Numbered from the stretch's first letter, positions 12,541-23,179 are shown. The stretch is 64,000 nt of DNA from Epiperipatus broadwayi (GCA_028023455.1 JAQFVV010006843.1:238040-302039); one strand, 5' to 3'. Numbers and translations are program-made. Notes: generated by a model from the sequence alone, not told the origin.

Positions 12541-13184
12541 TTCAAAACAATACAATAATTAATACAGTAACAATATTTTAAACAAATATATACCAATTTA
12601 ATAGAAGTACTTTCAACTATCTATGTAGTCGTTGTCAACTAGACTCAAATTGTATTAGAAAAAAAACCGTTACAAATGTAAACAAAAGCAATACATCATA
12701 CATCAATTTTCCCACAATTCATTAATTTTTATATTGGCTGTCTGTCTATTTATCAACTGTTGCTTTTCACTTTTTATTAACATAGCTTCTTTAATTTTGC
12801 GTTTATTATTATTTCTTTCAATACACAGAATTTTAAGTTTATTAAAATCAAAATCAAAACCATAATTTAATAAACTTAAAATTCTGTGTATTGAAAGAAA
12901 TAATAATAAACGCAAAATTAAAGAAGCTATGTTAATAAAAAGTGAAAAGCAACAGTTGATAAATAGACAGACAGCCAATATAAAAATTAATGAATTGTGG
13001 GAAAATTGATGTATGACGTATTGCTTTTGTTTACATTTGTAACGGTTTTTTTTCTAATACAATTTGAGTCTAGTTGACAACGACTACATAGATAGTTGAA
13101 AGTACTTCTATTAAATTGGTATATATTTGTTTAAAATATTGTTACTGTATTAATTATTGTATTGTTTTGAATAATTATATATAT
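12528..13184. repeat. Near-perfect 657-bp palindrome built from Penelope-like family B 3' end
   Basis: The arms 12528-12846 and 12866-13184 (319 bp each) are reverse complements with a 19-bp spacer. One mismatch was noticed (ATGATGTATTGC versus ATGACGTATTGC). Each arm carries the last part of the GIY-YIG frame (minus-strand codons containing NNNKRKIKEAML), matching the C-terminal end of the element at 4.9 kb, followed by the terminal motif AGAAGTACTTTCAACTATC. The open frame 12703-12978 crosses the palindrome centre, so it is an artefact of the fold-back and not a gene. The near-identity of the arms indicates a recent origin or arm-to-arm gene conversion. Confidence 0.9.
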
Positions 13185-13218
13185 TTTATTATAATTGGAA
13201 TACAGACATTGATTAATA

Positions 13219-13268
<50 letters not shown>

Positions 13269-13646
13269 ATGTATATATAAATTTTGACAAGGTCTAGAAA
13301 TAACATTAAATAGTTTTTTAAATGTTCAATGCTGATAATGTATAACTTATTCATGGAACAACTAAATCAGAAAAAGTACAACCATAATTCACAACCCCCC
13401 CCCCCCCAATTATTTCAATGAACTTGCAAAAAAATCCACATTCCTATATCAATGCTAACCCATCTTTCCATTAAAGTATGACTTATGAAAATTCACAACC
13501 ATATCCCCAAAGAACAATTTAGATAAACTTGAAAATAAATTGACAGTGATATAATGAAAGGTTGACAATATGTGCAAACTCATTTATATCATTATTTGGC
13601 GATCTGGTTCATGAATTATCATAATTATTTCCTTGGATGTAAAGGA
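13185..13646. other. AT microsatellites and AT-rich spacer
   Basis: Contains a long (AT)n tract at about 13222-13266 and a short poly-C run at about 13387-13397. No gene. Confidence 0.5.
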
Positions 13647-13668
13647 ATATATATATATATATATATAT

Positions 13669-13696
13669 ATAACAAATGATATATGAGTAAAATATA
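13669..13696 (+). repeat. Left copy of 28-bp direct repeat flanking the Penelope composite
   Basis: Identical over 28 bp to 19648-19675 (core AACAAATGATATATGAG). Together they bracket the family B fold-back and the family A array, as a target-site duplication would. Confidence 0.65.
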
Positions 13697-13700
13697 TATA

Positions 13701-14535
13701 TAATATACAAATCAATATATATATATCAAAATACAGTACAATTTATATAAATTATATTCTTTTAGAAGTACTTTCGACTATACACTTTGTAGTCTTTATC
13801 AACTATATAACATTGAATAATCAAAACGAGACAACCCTTAACAATACCCATAGTTCAATTCAGATTTCCCACAATTCTGTTATCTTAACATTTGATGACT
13901 GGCGATTCATTAACATTTGACAATTTCTTGAAATCAACATAGCTTCTTTTATTTTAAATTTATTATGACAACGTTAAATTTTCATATTTTTATAATCAAA
14001 TTTAAATCCATATTGACAAGATTTATTATGATCAAATATAAAAGATGATGAAGGTTTATTTACATCTGTTCCATATTGATTCTCTTTTTGAATTCTATTA
14101 TATAAAAGCATATGTTCTTTTATTCTCTTCTCAAATGTACACTTAGATTCATTAATGTATTATACGCCGCATCCACATATCAATCTATATATAATAGAAT
14201 TTTGTTTAAACTTTGAATTTTGAATTTTAGAATTATTAAGCAATCTATTTATGTTATTTGTAGAGAAAAAAGCAATATGACACAATTTTGAATTTTAGAA
14301 TTATTAAGCAATCTATTTATGTTATTTGTAGAGAAAAAAGCAATATGACACATTTTGAATTTTAGAATTATTAAGCAATCTATTTATGTTATTTGTAGAG
14401 AAAAAAGCAATATGATTATTCAACATTATATAGTTGATAAAGACTACAAAGTGTATAGTCGAAAGTACTTCTAAAAGAATATAATTTATATAAACTGTAC
14501 TGTATTTTGATATATATATATTGATTTGTATATTA
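13701..14535. mobile_element. Fold-back Penelope-like family B fragment with 123-bp inverted ends
   Basis: The ends 13701-13823 and 14413-14535 are near-identical inverted repeats without indels. They contain AGAAGTACTTTCGACTATAC followed by ACTTTGTAGTCTTTATCAAC, the family B terminal motif. The interior (minus strand) encodes broken GIY-YIG text, including ESKCTFEKRIKEHMLLYNRI at about 14150-14100 and a C-terminal segment near 13950-14040. It is a truncated copy, not a complete element. Confidence 0.8.
14219..14415. repeat. Three-copy tandem repeat (67-68 bp) inside the family B fold-back
   Basis: GAATTTTAGAATTATTAAGC followed by AATCTATTTATG starts at 14222, 14290 and 14357. The copies are almost identical, so the triplication is recent. 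On the minus strand it repeats part of the RT-endonuclease connector. Confidence 0.9.
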
Positions 14536-14581
14536 CATATATTGTGAAACGAATACAGATATCAAACTTTATTATATATAT

Positions 14582-17115
14582 ATGTTAAAATGAAGATTTG
14601 CACGGGTTAAATATATAAAATACATATTTTGCGGGTTCATCCGTGTTAAAAACTTTTAATATCAATATACTGACGTTTCGACTTGGTCACACAAGCCATC
14701 CACAGAGTTATAAAAAGGTAGAAAGACGGTTGTAGAGGCGCTACAATCACTGGTTTGAATAAAACATTAAAAATCCCACCAATAGCAAAAATGTTAAATT
14801 TAAGAATGTTTTTTAAAGAAATCTTTCCAAATAGGAGGAAGTTTGCACGTATCATCTCGCTTATTGATACAATCTGGCCTTTTAAGTATCTCAATGGCTT
14901 CTCTGATTTTGCATTGGTAGAGATTATCACATCTGGATATGATCCTAGTACTAGAAAAATCTATTTTATGACCTGAATCTATAGTATGGAGTGAGAGTGC
15001 TGATGATGATGAGTGTTGTTTAACTGCATTAGCATGCTCATCTCTCCTAACACTGATGCGACGATTACTCATACCTATGTAAGAAGCTTTACAATTTTTA
15101 CATGAGATTTGATAGACACCATGAGATTCAAGAGGGATTGAATCCTTAGGCTTGGTTATTATATTGCTGATCTTTTGATGAGCAGAAAATGCTGTATCTA
15201 TGTTATAGCATTTTAATATACGTCCGATACTGTCTGTAGTTCCTTTTACATATGGAACACAAATCCTAATAGCTGATTTATCATCTTTTTGTTTCCTATT
15301 TTGTCTATTTTGGGCTTGAAATAAGGCTTTTTTTATAAATTTGTAATTATAACTATTTGCTAATAAAACACTATTAATATGATTTATTTCTTCTTTCAGA
15401 TGTGTGTCATCTGAAAGGTTAATTGCTCTATTTAAAAGAGTTTTGGCTACAGAAACTATCTGAGTTGGGTGATGATGAGAATGGAAATGTAAATATCTGT
15501 CTGTGTGTGTATCCTTTCTGTAAATAGAAAAAGATAAACTATTTGGTGTTCTGGTGACTAGAACATCAAGAAAAGGGAGTTTTCCATCAGACTCTGTCTC
15601 CATTGTAAATTTAATATGAGGATGCATATTATTTAAATGTAAGAAAAAATCATCTAATGTATTTTTTCCATGTTGCCATATGACAAAAGTGTCATCTATG
15701 TATCTGAGCCAAATGAGAGGTTTTAAAGATGATGATTCTAAAGCACGAGTTTCTATATATTCCATGAATAAATCAGCTATTACTCCTGAGATAGGTGAGC
15801 CCATAGGAGTACCAAAAACTTGTCTGTAATGCTGTCCATTGTATACAAAATATGTATTTAAGAGACAATGTTTAATCAAAGCAATAATATGGTCTGGTAA
15901 ATTGCAACGTTGTGAGATTATATTTAAAGCTTCATCAATTGGAATGTTTGTAAACAAAGACACGACATCAAAACTGACCAGAATGTCACTAGCATTAATT
16001 TTTAAACTTTTTAAAACAGAAATAAAATGAAGAGAGTTTTTAATATATGATTTAATAGATGGGATTGTAGGTTTAATGAAATCCGATAAGTATCTAGCTA
16101 AAATATGAGTTGGAGAACCTATTGCACTTACTATTGGACGAAGAGGGGTATCTGGTTTGTGAATTTTTGGAAGTCCATAAAATTTTGGACAGACACAAGA
16201 TTTTTCACGAGGGATTATTTTATTTTTTATCTCTGTTTCAATAGGTGATTTATTAATAATAGCTTTTGTTGTTTTTTCCAAATATGTAGTATGATCTCTT
16301 TTTGATAGTTTATAAGTTTTATCACTAAGCAGATCTAAAATTTTGTTATGGTAAATGTCACGATCCATTACAACTGTGGCATTACCTTTATCAGCTGGAA
16401 GTACAACAATTGATTTGTCCGATTTTATATTATTTAATGCTTGTCTTTCTTTCTTTGAAAAATTATTTTTAGGAAGCTTAGCTTTTTTTAAAATATTACA
16501 AATCTCAGCTCTAGCTAAATCAGCCGATGTAGAATCAATTTTATCAAGAGCTGATTCAACATTACAGACAATTTTCTCAAAAGGTATCCGGGAAGGTGTT
16601 AAAGCAAAATTGAAACCTTTTTCTAAAACCGAAATTTCATCTGTAGAGAGGGCTTTCTTAGATAAATTGTAAATGGTTTTTTGATTTGGATACATAATGT
16701 TTGGGGATTGTGTTCTAATTAGCATTTGCAATTTTTTCTTTTGCTTTGCTGTTACCAATTCCGAATCTTTAAACGATCGAAAACTTGCAATACGATCAAA
16801 ACTAGTCCACAGTAAAGGATGTATTTTATTACTAAGGAATAAACGTAAATGTAGCAATACTTTATCAATTTTGTCTAAATTTTTCCGAGTTTCTTTAATA
16901 AAAGAGTTTAAAATAATATTGCTGGTTTTCCTTAGAATTTTACTAACATTATAATTGTTCTTGTGAAACACAATTTTACAGCAAGTGGGTATAACGTTGT
17001 GATTTTTGCACGCTAACAAAAAAGATAAATTACAAAGTAACCTACATTTCTTACTCCACGTTCTTTCAAATATACGAAGCTGTTTAAAAATTTCCTCCCC
17101 GTAGAGGTTAGTAAT
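14582..17115 (-). mobile_element. Penelope-like element, family A, full unit (about 2.53 kb)
   Basis: The junction sequence ATGTTAAAAYGAAGATTTGC recurs at 14582 and 17114, an offset of 2532 bp, so the unit is repeated head to tail. The sequence after it (CACGGGTTAAATATATAAAA and so on to the CCATCCACAGAG block) is present in all copies and behaves as the pseudo-LTR of a Penelope-like element. The unit carries one intact ORF. RT followed by a GIY-YIG domain, tandem partial copies and an inverted truncated copy are characteristic of this class. Confidence 0.92.
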
Positions 17116-17172
17116 GTTAAAACGAAGATTTGCACGGGTTAAATATATAAAATACATATTTTGCGGGTTCAT
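14800..17172 (-). CDS. Intact Penelope-like RT with C-terminal GIY-YIG endonuclease (790 aa)
   Basis: This retrotransposon protein would copy element RNA at a nicked target. RT signatures in order are LPADKGNATVV (258-268), GLPKIHKP (333-340), motif A FDVVSLFTN (401-409), motif B GTPMGSPISG (454-463), motif C YIDD (491-494) and KLPFLDVLV (531-539). The GIY-YIG nuclease follows, with GVY (685-687), the paired cysteines C691 and C694, YIG (698-700), R710 or a neighbour, H713, E758/E761 and N770. The N-terminal 240 residues are basic and Cys-containing without a recognised domain. The start lies inside the pseudo-LTR of the adjacent copy, 5 nt from a CGGGTTCAT block. No stop or frameshift was found, so this copy could be young. 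It resembles EN-plus Penelope/Neptune-type elements; the exact clade is inferred. Confidence 0.93.
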   Translation of the reverse strand: MNPQNMYFIYLTRANLRFNITNLYGEEIFKQLRIFERTWSKKCRLLCNLSFLLACKNHNVIPTCCKIVFHKNNYNVSKILRKTSNIILNSFIKETRKNLDKIDKVLLHLRLFLSNKIHPLLWTSFDRIASFRSFKDSELVTAKQKKKLQMLIRTQSPNIMYPNQKTIYNLSKKALSTDEISVLEKGFNFALTPSRIPFEKIVCNVESALDKIDSTSADLARAEICNILKKAKLPKNNFSKKERQALNNIKSDKSIVVLPADKGNATVVMDRDIYHNKILDLLSDKTYKLSKRDHTTYLEKTTKAIINKSPIETEIKNKIIPREKSCVCPKFYGLPKIHKPDTPLRPIVSAIGSPTHILARYLSDFIKPTIPSIKSYIKNSLHFISVLKSLKINASDILVSFDVVSLFTNIPIDEALNIISQRCNLPDHIIALIKHCLLNTYFVYNGQHYRQVFGTPMGSPISGVIADLFMEYIETRALESSSLKPLIWLRYIDDTFVIWQHGKNTLDDFFLHLNNMHPHIKFTMETESDGKLPFLDVLVTRTPNSLSFSIYRKDTHTDRYLHFHSHHHPTQIVSVAKTLLNRAINLSDDTHLKEEINHINSVLLANSYNYKFIKKALFQAQNRQNRKQKDDKSAIRICVPYVKGTTDSIGRILKCYNIDTAFSAHQKISNIITKPKDSIPLESHGVYQISCKNCKASYIGMSNRRISVRRDEHANAVKQHSSSSALSLHTIDSGHKIDFSSTRIISRCDNLYQCKIREAIEILKRPDCINKRDDTCKLPPIWKDFFKKHS

Positions 17173-17783
17173 CCGTGTTAAAAACTTTTAATATCAATAT
17201 ACTGACGTTTCGACTTGGTCACACAAGCCATCCACAGAGTTATAAAAAGGTAGAAAGACGGTTGTAGAGGCGCTACAATCACTGGTTTGAATAAAACATT
17301 AAAAATCCCACCAATAGCAAAAATGTTAAATTTAAGAATGTTTTTTAAAGAAATCTTTCCAAATAGGAGGAAGTTTGCACGTATCATCTCACTTATTGAT
17401 ACAATCTGGCCTTTTAAGTATCTCAATGGCTTCTCTGATTTTGCATTGGTAGAGATTATCACATCTGGATATGATCCTAGTACTAGAAAAATCTATTTTA
17501 TGACCTGAATCTATAGTATGGAGTGAGAGTGCTGATGATGATGAGTGTTGTTTAACTGCATTAGCATGCTCATCTCTCCTAACACTGATGCGACGATTAC
17601 TCATACCTATGTAAGAAGCTTTACAATTTTTACATGAGATTTGATAGACACCATGAGATTCAAGAGGGATTGAATCCTTAGGCTTGGTTATTATATTGCT
17701 GATCTTTTGATGAGCAGAAAATGCTGTATCTATGTTATAGCGTTTTAATATACGTCCGATACTGTCTGTAGTTCCTTTTACAT
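17116..17783 (-). pseudogene. Partial tandem family A copy: GIY-YIG end only
   Basis: Repeats the 3' part of the full unit (endonuclease plus tail) head to tail with it. The frame (17772-17389) begins at VKGTTDSIG (residue 642 of the full protein), preserves GVYQI and YIG, and ends early. A CGA to TGA change at 17391-17389 places a stop directly after the conserved Asn (INK-stop). At 17783 the copy ends abruptly at an inversion junction with the next copy. Confidence 0.9.
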
Positions 17784-19638
17784 AATTTTTCAAAGAAAGA
17801 AAGACAAGCATTAAATAATATAAAATCGGACAAATCAATTGTTGTACTTCCAGCTGATAAAGGTAATGCCACAGTTGTAATGGATCGTGACATTTACCAT
17901 AACAAAATTTTAGATCTGCTTAGTGATAAAACTTATAAACTATCAAAAAGAGATCATACTACATATTTGGAAAAAACAACAAAAGCTATTATTAATAAAT
18001 CACCTATTGAAACAGAGATAAAAAATAAAATAATCCCTCGTGAAAAATCTTGTGTCTGTCCAAAATTTTATGGACTTCCAAAAATTCACAAACCAGATAC
18101 CCCTCTTCGTCCAATAGTAAGTGCAATAGGTTCTCCAACTCATATTTTAGCTAGATACTTATCGGATTTCATTAAACCTACAATCCCATCTATTAAATCA
18201 TATATTAAAAACTCTCTTCATTTTATTTCTGTTTTAAAAAGTTTAAAAATTAATGCTAGTGACATTCTGGTCAGTTTTGATGTCGTGTCTTTGTTTACAA
18301 ACATTCCAATTGATGAAGCTTTAAATATAATCTCACAACGTTGCAATTTACCAGACCATATTATTGCTTTGATTAAACATTGTCTCTTAAATACATATTT
18401 TGTATACAATGGACAGCATTACAGACAAGTTTTTGGTACTCCTATGGGCTCACCTATCTCAGGAGTAATAGCTGATTTATTCATGGAATATATAGAAACT
18501 CGTGCTTTAGAATCATCATCTTTAAAACCTCTCATTTGGCTCAGATACATAGATGACACTTTTGTCATATGGCAACATGGAAAAAATACATTAGATGATT
18601 TTTTCTTACATTTAAATAATATGCATCCTCATATTAAATTTACAATGGAGACAGAGTCTGATGGAAAACTCCCTTTTCTTGATGTTCTAGTCACCAGAAC
18701 ACCAAATAGTTTATCTTTTTCTATTTACAGAAAGGATACACACACAGACAGATATTTACATTTCCATTCTCATCATCACCCAACTCAGATAGTTTCTGTA
18801 GCCAAAACTCTTTTAAATAGAGCAATTAACCTTTCAGATGACACACATCTGAAAGAAGAAATAAATCATATTAATAGTGTTTTATTAGCAAATAGTTATA
18901 ATTACAAATTTATAAAAAAAGCCTTATTTCAAGCCCAAAATAGACAAAATAGGAAACAAAAAGATGATAAATCAGCTATTAGGATTTGTGTTCCATATGT
19001 AAAAGGAACTACAGACAGTATCGGACGTATATTAAAACGCTATAACGATAGATACAGCATTTTCTGCTCATCAAAAGATCAGCAATATAATAACCAAGCC
19101 TAAGGATTCAATCCCTCTTGAATCTCATGGTGTCTATCAAATCTCATGTAAAAATTGTAAAGCTTCTTACATAGGTATGAGTAATCGTCGCATCAGTGTT
19201 AGGAGAGATGAGCATGCTAATGCAGTTAAACAACACTCATCATCATCAGCACTCTCACTCCATACTATAGATTCAGGTCATAAAATAGATTTTTCTAGTA
19301 CTAGGATCATATCCAGATGTGATAATCTCTACCAATGCAAAATCAGAGAAGCCATTGAGATACTTAAAAGGCCAGATTGTATCAATAAGCGAGATGATAC
19401 GTGCAAACTTCCTCCTATTTGGAAAGATTTCTTTAAAAAACATTCTTAAATTTAACATTTTTGCTATTGGTGGGATTTTTAATGTTTTATTCAAACCAGT
19501 GATTGTAGCGCCTCTACAACCGTCTTTCTACCTTTTTATAACTCTGTGGATGGCTTGTGTGACCAAGTCGAAACGTCAGTATATTGATATTAAAAGTTTT
19601 TAACACGGATGAACCCGCAAAATATGTATTTTATATAT
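17784..19638 (+). pseudogene. Inverted, truncated family A copy (RT plus GIY-YIG, one frameshift)
   Basis: On the + strand this copy starts at residue 238 of the full protein (FSKKERQAL), so the N-terminal domain is missing. It runs through RT motifs A (FDVVSLFTN), B (GTPMGSPISG) and C (YIDD) in an open frame to 19103. A single extra G at 19047 (CTATAACGATAG versus CTATAACATAG in the other copies) shifts the frame just before the endonuclease, which continues open at 19177-19449. The copy ends at about 19638 inside the pseudo-LTR. Apart from these changes it is almost identical to the full unit. Confidence 0.92.
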
Positions 19639-19647
19639 ATATTATGA

Positions 19648-19675
19648 ATAACAAATGATATATGAGTAAAATATA
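19648..19675 (+). repeat. Right copy of 28-bp direct repeat
   Basis: Identical to 13669-13696. Its position immediately outside the inverted family A copy makes it a candidate target-site duplication for the composite insertion of about 5.95 kb. Confidence 0.65.
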
Positions 19676-19901
19676 AATGACAAAAGTAATTGTGATTATC
19701 CTAAAGAGCGAAATTTGACTTTCAATATATTATAAAACGTTTTTTTTTTTTTTTTTTTTTTTGTGAATGAGAACTTAAATGTAATTTATAATTTTAGTAT
19801 TTTATTATAAATTAATTTATAATTTTATATATAAATATAAATTTTGCTAATATCTTTTTAATTAATTCTTTGTATTTACTGTATATACTGTTATATTTCA
19901 G
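19676..19901. other. Intron end with poly-T tract
   Basis: A 22-T run lies at about 19741-19762. The 3' end has a pyrimidine-containing acceptor TTATATTTCAG ending at 19901. Confidence 0.6.
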
Positions 19902-20087
19902 CTGGATCAGCATACATCTGTTTTGATGGTAAGAGACTATTTTTTAAAGGAAATGTTTGCTCCTCAGAGAGCTGCCTATCTAAACTTCATGAGAAATATT
20001 TTTAAATTATTAAATGCTGGCAAATTATCAAGCTATCAGGACACCCAGTTAAGAGAAATTTTGGAATTTGAAATGAAAGTAATTGAG
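19902..20087 (+). CDS. M13 zinc metallopeptidase, exon A (N-terminal domain)
   Basis: Encodes 62 residues in phase 0, starting LDQHTSVLMVRDYFLKEMF, then AAYLNFMRNIFKLL and a Glu-rich LREILEFEMKVIE end. This matches the part of the neprilysin/ECE N-terminal domain with the conserved RDYY-type motif, the YxxFM helix and the LE.E helix. The acceptor is TATATTTCAG at 19892-19901 and the donor is GAG|GTGAAT at 20088. The exon joins in frame to 20307. M13 enzymes are mostly type II membrane peptidases that cut small peptides outside the cell. The anchor and the start of the ectodomain must be further upstream; no such exon was recognised in the first 19.9 kb. Confidence 0.85.
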
Positions 20088-20306
20088 GTGAATTATTTTA
20101 ATTACTATTTATTAATAATAATGAGTAACTTTTTACATATTAGAAAACAATTTGTGTATATATTTATGGAAATGGGGGAGTAGGATTGTTCATATGTGTA
20201 TAAGTAATAATTATTTTATAATAAATAATTTAATAAATGTAGATAGAAATATGGTAATACATAAAACATATTCATATTATATAAATATTACTGTTTTAAC
20301 GATCAG

Positions 20307-20396
20307 ATTACAACTCCATTAGAAGAAAGACGGGATGAAAATCGAATGTACAATAAAATGACAGTTGACGAATTGCAGAGGAAATACCAATATCTG
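20307..20396 (+). CDS. M13 zinc metallopeptidase, exon B
   Basis: Thirty codons, phase 0 at both ends: ITTPLEERRDENRMYNKM, then TVDELQRKYQYL. The P.E.RRD and MYNKMT..EL motifs are hallmark text of the M13 N-terminal domain (compare the LYNKMT..QIQ stretch of neprilysin). The acceptor is AACGATCAG ending at 20306 and the donor is CTG|GTAACT at 20397. It follows exon A after a 219-bp intron, the only short intron here. The next exon is 15.6 kb away. Confidence 0.9.
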
Positions 20397-20539
20397 GTAA
20401 CTTTTTTTTTACTAATTTTATAACTTAAGATAGAATTAAAAACTTATATTAATAATATAAAATTAGAAATGAATAAAATTTTGTTACTTTTTATAAAGCA
20501 ATGACTCTATGTTCAGATTTAACCTTGAAGGCAATAGGT
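20397..20539. other. Start of 15.6-kb intron B-C
   Basis: The intron runs from 20397 to 35993. This first part is AT-rich with no element recognised. Confidence 0.6.
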
Positions 20540-22209
20540 TTTTTGAATGTGATGTGATGCGATGCACAGTGACTTCTCCTTATACAGAGTCAGGAATCTC
20601 TCAGCAATTATGCCCAGAGAAACCTGTTAGCCACTTTTCCTTCTCTTTTCATTCTCCACCCTAAGTTTTTCCACAATCTGCTCCATTCCATTTCCCCTTA
20701 TCTTTTCCCAAACCTAGCACAAAAACTAATAACTCACTATTTGTATAATCACTTTGTTCATATTTATTCTTTCATAACTTCATTATTTGTACCCTTTCTG
20801 TTTCCAAGCATTTACATTGAAGTAACAGATGCCTAATATTTTCTATGCCTTCCTTACACAAGTTGGAGATTAAATCACCCATATTTTTCCATTTACATGC
20901 ATTTTACTTTGTTGCTAAAGATCTCATTTGAGCCTTAAACAATAAATTACTTTCCTTACTATTATCATAATTAACTCACACTCAATGTTCCATTTACATC
21001 TATATATGTTTAAACTTGTTTTACTCTCCATACTAATTCTCTATCTCTCCAACTTCCTATTCTTTATTAATGCATCTATTCTTCTATCCCACTTCTTACC
21101 ACTATAACACTCAAAAATCCTCCTAACATAATCATCCCACCTTTTGTACAAGTATACTGACATAAATTCTTTGTATCCAAATCTTCTGCACACCACATTA
21201 CCTTTCTCACCCATCTTGTTGCCTGCCCTTTACTTGAAACCCAATTAAATATTATTTTGGCTATTCTTTTATTATCCATAAACTGCAATCTACAGAACAT
21301 TTTCAATTTGTTTTTTGCATCTCTCATATAAAAACATGACCATCCCATTTTTCTTTGATTTGCCTCCTTTGCTGTCCACACCTCTGCATCTAATATATGA
21401 CTTCCTACTTCCCTTTGTACTTTGTCTAAGTAATCTAATACTCCTTTACTAACACATAATGCATTATGTCTGTATGTTAACCCTGCTACTGCCACTCCCT
21501 TCCATATAATTCTAGCTACATATTTATTATATGAAAACACTGTTAATTTCTTTATCAATACCTTTCTTTTTTTGCTTCATTTATCAATTTTTTCTCCCAT
21601 GCATCCAAGCAATTTTTCTTATTACTCAAAATGATTCCCAAATAACTATATCTATTCACCACACTTAACTTCATATCCCCCAATAAGAAATCTTTGTCTT
21701 CTCTTTCTCCAGTATTCACCATCATTATATTTGATTTTTCTTCACTAAATTTCATTACCCACCCTTGCACATGTCCTCAGCATAGCTTCCATATCTTCTT
21801 TCTGCACAGAAAAAGAAATCATCCACAAAAAAAAGACCTGACAATGTATATATTCCCTTGCCACTTATTAACTGTATATCTGTCCCTTTTCCTAGTCTTT
21901 TTATTGCTTTCTCCATTTCACTTAAATATAACAAAAAAAAATAGGTAACATAAGGCATCCTTGTCTTAGTCCCACCCTATTTTTAACTTTAACTGATTCT
22001 ATATCCCCTAATTGACATGTATAGTAATTATTTTCATATAATTTCTTAATGACATCCACTAAAGCTTCAACCATTTCCAGATTTGTTAAACTTATCCATA
22101 ATCTATTTCTATTCACTCTATCATATGCCTTCTCTATATCTATAAAACTCATATATAACTGCCTGCCTGAATTCCTACTCATATCCATAAGTTGTGAAAA
22201 AAAATACAT
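20540..22209 (-). mobile_element. 5'-truncated, broken LINE (non-LTR retrotransposon), minus strand
   Basis: Read on the minus strand, 22209-21922 carries RT motif A (MSFIDIEKAYDRVNRNRLW) and motif B (VGLRQGCLMLPIFF). 21958-21755 carries a degenerate motif C (LFFVDDFFFCAE). 21770-21555 carries WVMKFSEEKSNIMMVN and YSYLGIIL. 21558-21076 carries the post-RT region (WKGVAVAGLTYRH, KVQREVGSHILDA). Decayed C-terminal text with paired Cys continues towards about 20540. The segments lie in different frames, and the endonuclease and early RT are missing. The clade was not resolved; it is not the RTE family at 43.4 kb. Confidence 0.85.
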
Positions 22210-23027
22210 AGGGAGTCATCTAGTGCCAATTAACACAACCAAATTGGATTCTGTTAACAATCTTGATTAATAATAAATACCGTGCTTCTAATATGAAAGC
22301 AGAAAAGAAGTCATAAATTAGGATATGGATTAGGTTTTATAAAAATAAATCAGAAATTAAATTAAATAAAGGTTTGAACCTAATAAATTTTAATATATAT
22401 TATTTTCATCAACACTGCTTGGCTGGTTACAAGTGAAATATTATTGAGAATAATAGATATATTACATATTAGTATGAATTAGATATGATGTAAAATGTCA
22501 AAGCCTTAAAGTTTTATACATAGATTATGTCCCTAAAGATGCTGTCAGGAAAGTTAAACATTTCCCTCTCTGAGGCAATTATTTACATTTTAGTTCTTAT
22601 TAAATTATTCTTCCAGCAACTGTTGACTTTTTATTGTACATTTTAATAAAAATTCTACCAATAACTCAACTATATCTGTTTATATTCTCCATTTTTGTCA
22701 TAAAAATTTCTAACTATTGATGACTATTATCCATAGTTCACTGAATTTATAGAGACTCTTTACACTTCAGAAGTCAATATTTATTACATTTTCTTCCATC
22801 TGATGAAAACAACATCTACAGTTGAAATCTTTATTATATTTTTGCCTTTTCTCTATGGTATCTAAAGATCTTTTATTTGCATAAAATGATGTCATATTTT
22901 TTTATATATCTTTGATACTTATATGTGTATATGAATATTAAACAAAATGTAGAAATTCAATATGTGTAATATTAATTTTTCCCTGGTTTGTATTTGTAAT
23001 TGAAATTTGTTTGCTAAAAAAGTGATT
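22210..23027. other. AT-rich intron sequence
   Basis: No exon, RNA or element signature was recognised. Confidence 0.45.
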
Positions 23028-23143
23028 TCTTTCTTTCTTATAACCTAAAGCTGAGTGCACTTTCAATGAATTTTGCTATAATGATAGCTCTATGATGGAC
23101 TTCACTGAAAGAACACTCAGCTTTAAGTTATAAAAAAAGAAAC
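23028..23143. repeat. Short hairpin repeat (MITE-like)
   Basis: Arms of about 36 bp (23028-23065 and 23105-23143) share ATAACYTAAAGCTGAGTG and its complement. The loop is about 40 bp and contains a nested GCTATAATGATAGC inverted repeat. Too short to code. Likely a small fold-back element. Confidence 0.55.
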
Positions 23144-23179
23144 TGCTTTCAGATGAATAAATGTATGCAAATTTGAATA

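Noticed and set aside
12703-12978. 91-codon ORF resembling a Penelope endonuclease end
   Set aside because: It reads across the centre of a palindrome, so its first half is the antisense of its second half.
14216-14415. CRISPR-like array
   Set aside because: Three contiguous 67-68-bp tandem units without unique spacers, in a eukaryotic intron and inside a retroelement fragment.
14646-14930. Repeated 94-aa and 73-aa ORFs in the Penelope units (also at 17178-17508 and 19273-19603)
   Set aside because: They are other-frame shadows of the endonuclease end and pseudo-LTR, repeated because the unit is repeated.
1-19901. An upstream M13 exon (anchor or first ectodomain exon)
   Set aside because: I looked for the CddFY..aCG-type and preceding motifs but found none I could support. 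The exon is probably beyond the window.
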